From positions 1,488,001 through 1,552,000 of the forward strand of contig NZ_CP013862.1 of the NCBI RefSeq assembly GCF_001307805.1: 64,000 nucleotides of DNA. The letters are read 5' to 3'. The translations under genes and the position numbers were made by a program. Shown here piece by piece: positions 60,612 to 64,000 of this stretch. The stretch comes from Lentibacillus amyloliquefaciens. Lineage in GTDB: Bacteria; Bacillota; Bacilli; Bacillales; Amphibacillaceae. How positions within the stretch are numbered: position 1 is the stretch's first letter; every line of letters begins with the position of its first letter. The notes beneath the pieces are model-generated. The model ran no database searches. It was not told the DNA's origin and saw only the letters and a list, made by a program, of their open reading frames with translations.

Positions 60612-61591
60612 TTACTCAGGTATGTACATCTTCTGCAATGGCAACAATGCCCTTACATCATTCGGCATATGATCATACCATTTCACAACCAGGTTTACCA
60701 GTTCTTCTAAATCTACTAATCTGACTGAATTATGCCCAGCTACTTTCTTAGCTTGTGAAGTGAAGCCGCCTGTAGAAACAAATAAGCTATTGGCGTCCAT
60801 AGGGTTTGCCCCTAATAACTGCTGAATATCCGGTGCTGATGATGACGACTTTCGATGTTTTACCTGTACTTTTATAATCGGTTTTTCAAATCCAAAAGCA
60901 TCTTTGAACGCTAATACATCAACACCGCCATCCGGGCCTTTAGGGCTTACTTGGGCATTGTAGTCCATTGCTATTAAAAGACCGCCAACCAATTCTTGCA
61001 TTTGCCATGGATCGAGTTTGTCCACTTTATCCTGAACCATCACTAAAGCCTTATTAGCCAAGTCTTCTATTAGATCGCTCTCTTCTGCATCATCCGTTTC
61101 TTCGGGTTCTGCATGTGGATAATTCATTAACTTTTCGATCTCACTTCCCCAATTATCCACGCGAAAGACTGTCAAGGTCGAACCCAGACTGTTTTTGGCA
61201 GCCTGCGACAATGCATCTCGCGCAACCTTCGTTTCATTCCAGTCTACTTTTATCGTATTTGGATACGCTGGATCGCCATAGGATTTGTCATAAAAATGTT
61301 CTGCCGTAACAGTTCCGATCAAATATTCTCGTGTTTCTTTGAAATAGGTAAAGATCTTATCTCCTTTTTTAATTTCTCTACTGAAACGCCACACTTGATT
61401 GACCCAGCTTTTCTGGACTTCGGTTTGCTTTCCGCATAAACTTCAGCAGCTTTTTCAATCAATTCATCCTTTGATTGAAATTGTTTAGAGTCTCCTAACT
61501 GAGGCCATCCAATCGACGCAATCCCATGTTCTTTCCAAACAGGGATCAGTTCATTATTATCACCGGCACGTATCATCCACCATCTTTTCAA
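60612..61591 (-). pseudogene. Mrr-like restriction endonuclease, frameshifted
   Basis: The N-part (from TTG 61591, GAGGGG upstream) reads RWWMIRAGDNNELIPVWKEH and GIASIGWPQLGD, an N-terminal domain common in Mrr-like nucleases. At KPKS the frame breaks (GG at 61415-61416, one base missing) and continues as VWRFSREIKKGDKIFTYFKE. The catalytic Mrr domain is intact: GPDGGVDVLAF (Asp) and IIKVQVKHRKSSS (Q-x-K). Its joined length is about 326 residues. Mrr-type enzymes cut modified DNA. It lies between sce7725 and the type I restriction genes on the same strand. Confidence 0.82.
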
Positions 61592-61753
61592 TATTAATCC
61601 CCTCACTATGCTTAAATTATAAATGCCTACTTGAAGTTGAATGCTTGGATTAGTCCAATACACTTTGGAATTCAAGATAGTGCACAGAATACATTCCTTA
61701 TTGCCCTTAAACAAAAGACATCCAAATAACTATAGATGCCTTTCCATGTGTTG

Positions 61754-63136
61754 TTATTTATTTGGTTGGTCTTCTGTAAGAACTTCTTTTAATAAATCCA
61801 TAGCATTTTCCTCTGTCGGGTCATGCGTCCCGAGTTCACCACGAAAGGCTTTGGAGAGAATAGAATGTTTTATTTTATCTATTTTTTCAATGATATTTGT
61901 TGTTTTTTCTGCAACTGTTAAATTATTAAGCATCCTTTCTAAAATTTTTTTTAGAATTAACTGTTCTTCTTTTGGCGGAACTGGAACAATTAACTTAAGA
62001 AGCTCTTTTGACGATACTCTCGGGAGATTTACTCCACTAGAATTCTCACTTGAATACTTTACTACCTCTGGTAACCCAATATAATAATTAAGTAGTTCAT
62101 TCTCCATTTCTCCATTAGGTCTTAACACCAAAATATCAGTGGAACAAATTCCATCAAAAGATACAATGGCGTGTTTATTTAAATAAGGGCGTAATCGGCC
62201 ATATAATAAATCGCCGTCTTTAAATGCTTTTTTCGCACTTTTAATACCTTCCGAATTTGAAGTAGTAATTATACCCCCACCTTTTGATAAATGTTCTAAT
62301 CCAATATATGGCTTAATATCATTTGCTTGAGGATCATATTTTTCTTTTACTTCATCTACCAAATCGGATAGAGGTTTCCAAGTCCAACCCGGAGGAAGAG
62401 TATTTCCAACAAAGGGTTGTGAAATAATCGATTGATTAACATAATTATTATTTTGATTTTGAGCAGTCAATTCTCCTTTAAATCCCTTTTTTATAATCGC
62501 AGCACGTCGCAGTTCAAATGTTCCCTTTGCTTCTTCAATTAATTGTTTTGCTTTATCAACATTATCTAACAATCTTTCAACTTTGTTAGCAATACGTTTT
62601 TGTTCACTTAATGGTGGTAAAGGAATAGGTACCAAAGACATCTTTGATTTATTAATAATAGAAACAGTAGTGGCATAGGACCGATTGTTTAGTTCACTTT
62701 GAAAATAAGGTGTTATCGCTTGATAATAATTAAAAAGCGGATTGATTATTTTTTTTCTCGGTACAAGAGAATTAATTTGTTGGTTGGTACTACATTCAAA
62801 ATTATTAAAGGCAGCCTTACCAATAGATCCAATGCAACAAATCAAAGTAGACTCAGAGGGAATTACTTTAGAAGCTTCTTTACCCTCATTAGTTAGATAC
62901 TCAGATGCCCCCTTTGCATTTTTTTCATCGTCAAGTTCTGTCGGTTTTATAAAAGGAAAATTTCCACCATAGTATTCCTTCTTCTTTTTAGAGGGAGTCG
63001 AACCAGTCACTATATTGTTAAGTGTGCCAACACTCACCCAAATCCAATTCTCCGGCACTTCATAAGGCTGCTCCTCTTCCGACACCAGCGCCTCATCCAG
63101 TAACTCCTCAACTGTCTTATTTTGCTTCTTACTCAT
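61754..63136 (-). CDS. hsdS: Type I restriction-modification specificity subunit HsdS
   Basis: 460 residues with two target-recognition domains, each followed by a conserved coiled-coil spacer. TRD1 starts near PYEVPENWIWVSVGTLNNIV, with spacer PLPPLSEQKRIANKVERLLD. TRD2 starts near LPPGWTWKPLSDLVDEVKEK, with spacer PVPPKEEQLILKKILERM. It overlaps hsdM by 8 nt. It determines the DNA sequence recognised. Both TRDs look complete, so the specificity subunit itself is intact. Confidence 0.9.
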   Translation of the reverse strand: MSKKQNKTVEELLDEALVSEEEQPYEVPENWIWVSVGTLNNIVTGSTPSKKKKEYYGGNFPFIKPTELDDEKNAKGASEYLTNEGKEASKVIPSESTLICCIGSIGKAAFNNFECSTNQQINSLVPRKKIINPLFNYYQAITPYFQSELNNRSYATTVSIINKSKMSLVPIPLPPLSEQKRIANKVERLLDNVDKAKQLIEEAKGTFELRRAAIIKKGFKGELTAQNQNNNYVNQSIISQPFVGNTLPPGWTWKPLSDLVDEVKEKYDPQANDIKPYIGLEHLSKGGGIITTSNSEGIKSAKKAFKDGDLLYGRLRPYLNKHAIVSFDGICSTDILVLRPNGEMENELLNYYIGLPEVVKYSSENSSGVNLPRVSSKELLKLIVPVPPKEEQLILKKILERMLNNLTVAEKTTNIIEKIDKIKHSILSKAFRGELGTHDPTEENAMDLLKEVLTEDQPNK

Positions 63137-64000
63137 CTTTACCTGCCTCCACTGCTTTCAGTTCATCGATGACATCATTCAACAGGCTGGTAGCTTTTTG
63201 CAGTTTTTCCACAGCATCTTCTGCTGATTCGATCGGGTCTGGGAGATTTTCATACATGGTCAAAGATTCATCGGCGATCAAACCGATATCAAGGCTGTCA
63301 TCTTTCTTCCGGATATCATCACGAGTAAAATGATTCCAGCGTTCATCGTCAACTTTAGACCGGTCTTCGGCTTGATATGCTTTTACAAAATCATCAAAGT
63401 GTTTTTCCGTTAATGGTGTGCGTTTCCCGAAGCTTGGCATATTGGTGCGCATGTCATAAACCCAGACATCGTTTGTATTGTCTTTGTCCTTTTTCCCGCG
63501 GTTAAAGAACAGCACATTGGTCTTGACACCTTGCGCATAGAAAATTCCTGTTGGCAGGCGCAGGATTGTGTGCAGGTTGCATTTATCCATTAAATCAGCA
63601 CGGATTTGCGCACCCGTCCCGCTTTCAAACAGAACGTTATCCGGTAACACAACTGCTGCTCGTGCTTCACCATTTGCTTTCAATGAACGATAAATATGCT
63701 GCAGGAAGTTCAATTGTTTGTTTGTGGTTTCAAATGTCAGGTCATCACGTGTCGGGCGCTCACCGCCTTTTTTCGTGCCAAAGGGCGGATTCGTCATGAC
63801 AACATCAAAGTTTTTCATAGTTGAACCCATTTCAGATAGCGTATCGCCAAGTTTAATTTCGCCGCGCATATTATGCAGCAGGGCATTCATTAATGCCAGA
63901 CGATGGGTATCTTTAACAAGTTCGGCACCGGTAAAGGCTTCATAACGTTGAAACTCCGCTTCTTTCTGGCTCAAATCAAAATGATCGTCAGTTTTTGATT
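63129..64000 (-). CDS. hsdM: Type I restriction-modification methyltransferase HsdM (partial)
   Basis: The C-terminal 290 residues, continuing without a stop through base 64000; the 5' end is outside. The N6-adenine methyltransferase motif NPPFG is present in DVVMTNPPFGTKKGGERP, with FTGAELVKDTHRLALMNALL before it and VLPDNVLFESGTGAQIRADL after it. It methylates the target adenine together with HsdS. The restriction subunit HsdR is not in the window and would be expected further right. Confidence 0.9.
   Translation of the reverse strand, partial: SKTDDHFDLSQKEAEFQRYEAFTGAELVKDTHRLALMNALLHNMRGEIKLGDTLSEMGSTMKNFDVVMTNPPFGTKKGGERPTRDDLTFETTNKQLNFLQHIYRSLKANGEARAAVVLPDNVLFESGTGAQIRADLMDKCNLHTILRLPTGIFYAQGVKTNVLFFNRGKKDKDNTNDVWVYDMRTNMPSFGKRTPLTEKHFDDFVKAYQAEDRSKVDDERWNHFTRDDIRKKDDSLDIGLIADESLTMYENLPDPIESAEDAVEKLQKATSLLNDVIDELKAVEAGKDE

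Overview
The window looks like a chromosome segment of a moderately halophilic, low-GC Gram-positive bacterium of the Bacillaceae (Lentibacillus / Virgibacillus / Oceanobacillus type). This is inferred from gene families (PucR-type purine regulator, YolD, DUF2187, FbpB-like, DUF4317, DUF1360, CBO0543), strong AGGAGG ribosome sites with frequent TTG/GTG starts, an acidic secreted alkaline phosphatase and an orphan glycine-betaine binding protein. No rRNA, tRNA or CRISPR array was seen.

Layout. 1-17 kb is mixed accessory DNA: a broken uppS copy, a YozG/DUF2975 pair, a ZorA/ZorB-like ion-driven motor pair without the other Zorya genes, a heptad coiled-coil protein, a 3-methyladenine glycosylase stopped by one TGA, a NUDIX protein, an orphan PTS EIIA, an alcohol dehydrogenase/DUF4386 deletion chimera, a UbiA prenyltransferase with two small membrane genes, a nucleoside hydrolase, a frameshifted alkaline phosphatase behind a likely Pho box, a frameshifted RhuM gene and DUF4317.

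17.8-39.7 kb is the functional core: a purine-ring (allantoin) catabolic island. It holds an NCS2 permease, allH, pucG, the regulator pucR (the only gene on the plus strand), a YfcC-type permease, ridA, two allB, an NCS1 permease, two allD, allE, allK, allG, allF and allC. Together they encode allantoin -> allantoate -> ureidoglycine -> ureidoglycolate -> oxalurate -> oxamate + carbamoyl phosphate -> ATP + NH3 + CO2, i.e. the oxamate carbamoyltransferase route that recovers ATP, plus the PucG transamination branch.

40-54 kb holds housekeeping and stress genes: hydrolase, GNAT, MetE-like, MmcQ/YjbR, CPBP protease, two DUF2187 loci, an OpuAC-like protein, a TetR/MFS pair with matching operators, HAD, VOC, a PadR/ChrA pair, YolD with an SOS box, and a secreted nuclease. 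54.8-64 kb is a phage/defence-type island: DnaD-like protein, sigma factor, XRE regulator, an HTH-ImmA protein beside a frameshifted higB toxin, the sce7726/sce7725 pair in convergent orientation, a frameshifted Mrr-like nuclease, and type I restriction hsdS and hsdM (running off the right edge).

Two themes cut across the window. First, a family of 120-157 bp elements occurs seven times (three in tandem). Its two hairpins keep their pairing while the stem sequences differ, which points to selection on an RNA or DNA fold. Second, seven genes carry single-base frameshifts, mostly at homopolymer runs. Either many accessory genes are decaying or the assembly has residual homopolymer errors, so the read data should be checked before any of these genes is called dead.
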